Position numbers and translations under genes: made by a program. Below are positions 6,397 to 7,240 of a DNA stretch of 7,240 nucleotides, piece after piece. Under the pieces are notes generated by a model. It was not told the origin of the DNA, ran no database searches, and was given only the letters and a program-made list of their open reading frames with translations. This stretch comes from Spartobacteria bacterium (GTDB taxonomy: Bacteria > Verrucomicrobiota > Verrucomicrobiia > Chthoniobacterales > UBA10450). Where the stretch lies: contig JAJPJU010000341.1 of NCBI GenBank assembly GCA_021324035.1, positions 1-7,240 on the forward strand, in the 5' to 3' direction. Every line of letters starts with the position of its first letter. The first letter of the stretch is position 1.

Positions 6397-6443
6397 AACC
6401 GCGTGCTTGCAGAAATCGTCTTGATCGCGTGCAATAGTCCGCG

Positions 6444-7205
6444 ATGAGGTTTGAGAATCAGAATGCGATCGTCACTGGTGCGGGACGGGGGATCGGCCAG
6501 GCGATCGCGCTGCGGCTCGCCGCCGAAGGCGCCCGGGTTGCCTGCGTCAGCCGGACCGAAGAAAATGCAAAGCGGATTGCCGACGAAATAAATTTGATCC
6601 GCCAGTGCGGCCCTGACAGTCCCAATTCGGCAAAACATTACGCCGTCGACGTTGCGGATCATCCCGCAGTCCAAAAGATCGGCGCTCAAATTCTCCAAGA
6701 CTTCACCAAGATCGACATCCTGGTAAACAACGCCGGGGTGACCCGTGACGGTCTCGCCATGCGGATGTCGGTTGAAGATTGGGATGCCGTCATCAACACA
6801 AACTTGCGCGGCGCGTTCAATTTCACGCAATCGATCATTCGGGGCATGATCAAACAACGCAGCGGCCGAATCATTAACATTACTTCTGTAATCGGCTTAA
6901 TAGGCAATGCCGGCCAAACAAATTACGCGGCGAGCAAGGCCGGTTTGATCGGCTTTACCAAATCGTTGGCGCGGGAGCTGGCCAGTCGAAGCATCACCGT
7001 CAACGCGATTGCTCCGGGATTTATTACCACGGACATGACCGCGGGGCTCTCCGACGAAATCAAAAAGACAATTCAGTCACAAATTCCGCTTGGCAAAACC
7101 GGCACATCAGAGGATGTCGCGAACGCGGTCGCGTTTCTGGCATCGGCGGAAGCGAGTTACATCACCGGCCAGGTGTTATGCGTTGATGGCGGAATGGTGA
7201 TGTGA
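6444..7205 (+). CDS. fabG: 3-oxoacyl-[acyl-carrier-protein] reductase, SDR family
   Basis: A 253-residue classical short-chain dehydrogenase, close to the 245-250 usual for FabG. It reduces 3-oxoacyl-ACP to 3-hydroxyacyl-ACP with NADPH in the fatty-acid elongation cycle; cytoplasmic tetramer. The Rossmann motif TGAGRGIG is at 11-18, with R15 and R37 favouring NADPH. NNAG lies at 95-98, and the catalytic tetrad is N120, S148, Y161 and K165 (YAASK at 161-165). NAIAPGFITTDM (187-198) and the GxxxxVDGG end are also typical. A short insertion around 51-64 (after the third helix) accounts for the few extra residues. The ATG at 6444 fits the family start; no clear ribosome-binding site precedes it. 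Usual partners such as acpP, fabD or fabF are not in the window, so another SDR reductase (for example PhaB-like) is possible, but the whole pattern favours FabG. Confidence 0.9.
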   Translation: MRFENQNAIVTGAGRGIGQAIALRLAAEGARVACVSRTEENAKRIADEINLIRQCGPDSPNSAKHYAVDVADHPAVQKIGAQILQDFTKIDILVNNAGVTRDGLAMRMSVEDWDAVINTNLRGAFNFTQSIIRGMIKQRSGRIINITSVIGLIGNAGQTNYAASKAGLIGFTKSLARELASRSITVNAIAPGFITTDMTAGLSDEIKKTIQSQIPLGKTGTSEDVANAVAFLASAEASYITGQVLCVDGGMVM

Positions 7206-7217
7206 GTCCCGCTGTAG

Positions 7218-7236
7218 CGGCGGTCTATGACCGCCG
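7218..7236. repeat. REP-like palindrome downstream of fabG
   Basis: A perfect inverted repeat: CGGCGGTC (7218-7225), TAT spacer, GACCGCCG (7229-7236), starting 12 bases after the fabG stop. No T-run follows before the window ends at 7240, so intrinsic termination is not shown, though the hairpin may stabilise the fabG mRNA 3' end. It shares the GCGGT...ACCGCCG core with the palindrome at 2220-2235. This suggests one dispersed family of short palindromes placed at gene borders. Confidence 0.6.
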
Positions 7237-7240
7237 ACTC

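Noticed and set aside
6159..6857. Minus-strand open frame of 232 codons across fabG and the remnant region
   Set aside because: It is the reverse-strand shadow of fabG, a common artefact in GC-rich SDR genes. The fabG frame has a complete catalytic tetrad.

Overview
The window looks like ordinary chromosomal DNA of a moderately GC-rich, free-living bacterium, most likely a soil Verrucomicrobium (Chthoniobacterales/Spartobacteria-like). That placement is inference. It rests on a PHP-domain protein of the kind fused to glycosyltransferases lying next to a DUF2334 deacetylase, on a secreted protein with NTAxG head repeats and a Peptidase_S74 end, and on short palindromic repeats at gene borders. 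There is no rRNA, tRNA, CRISPR array, complete insertion sequence or recognisable phage module.

Layout. Positions 1-2196 are a minus-strand cluster, read right to left: an EVE-domain protein (2196-1789), a DUF2334 polysaccharide-deacetylase-like protein (1745-936), and the N-terminal 309 residues of a PHP-domain protein (929 to beyond the left edge). The last two are only 6 bases apart and are probably co-translated. A 118-base divergent spacer with a REP-like palindrome separates this cluster from a plus-strand pair, tmk (2315-2986) and holB (2988-3959), spaced by one base. A heptamer repeat forms the last codons of tmk. A gap of 350 bases follows with no convincing gene.

Positions 4310-5992 encode a secreted fibre-like protein. 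It has a signal peptide, two successive head modules, an S74 auto-processing domain and a C-terminal coiled coil. Next comes a gene graveyard (about 6054-6375), where the first third of a DNA methyltransferase runs into what looks like the last 34 residues of a response-regulator receiver domain. The window ends with an intact fabG (6444-7205) and a perfect 8-bp palindrome 12 bases past its stop.

How the genes relate. tmk and holB are a common housekeeping pair for dTTP synthesis and replication clamp loading. fabG serves fatty-acid synthesis. The DUF2334 and PHP proteins plausibly act together on cell-surface carbohydrate. I see no convincing new multi-gene system. The points most worth a second look are the methyltransferase/receiver junction, the double-module S74 protein and the repeats at gene ends.
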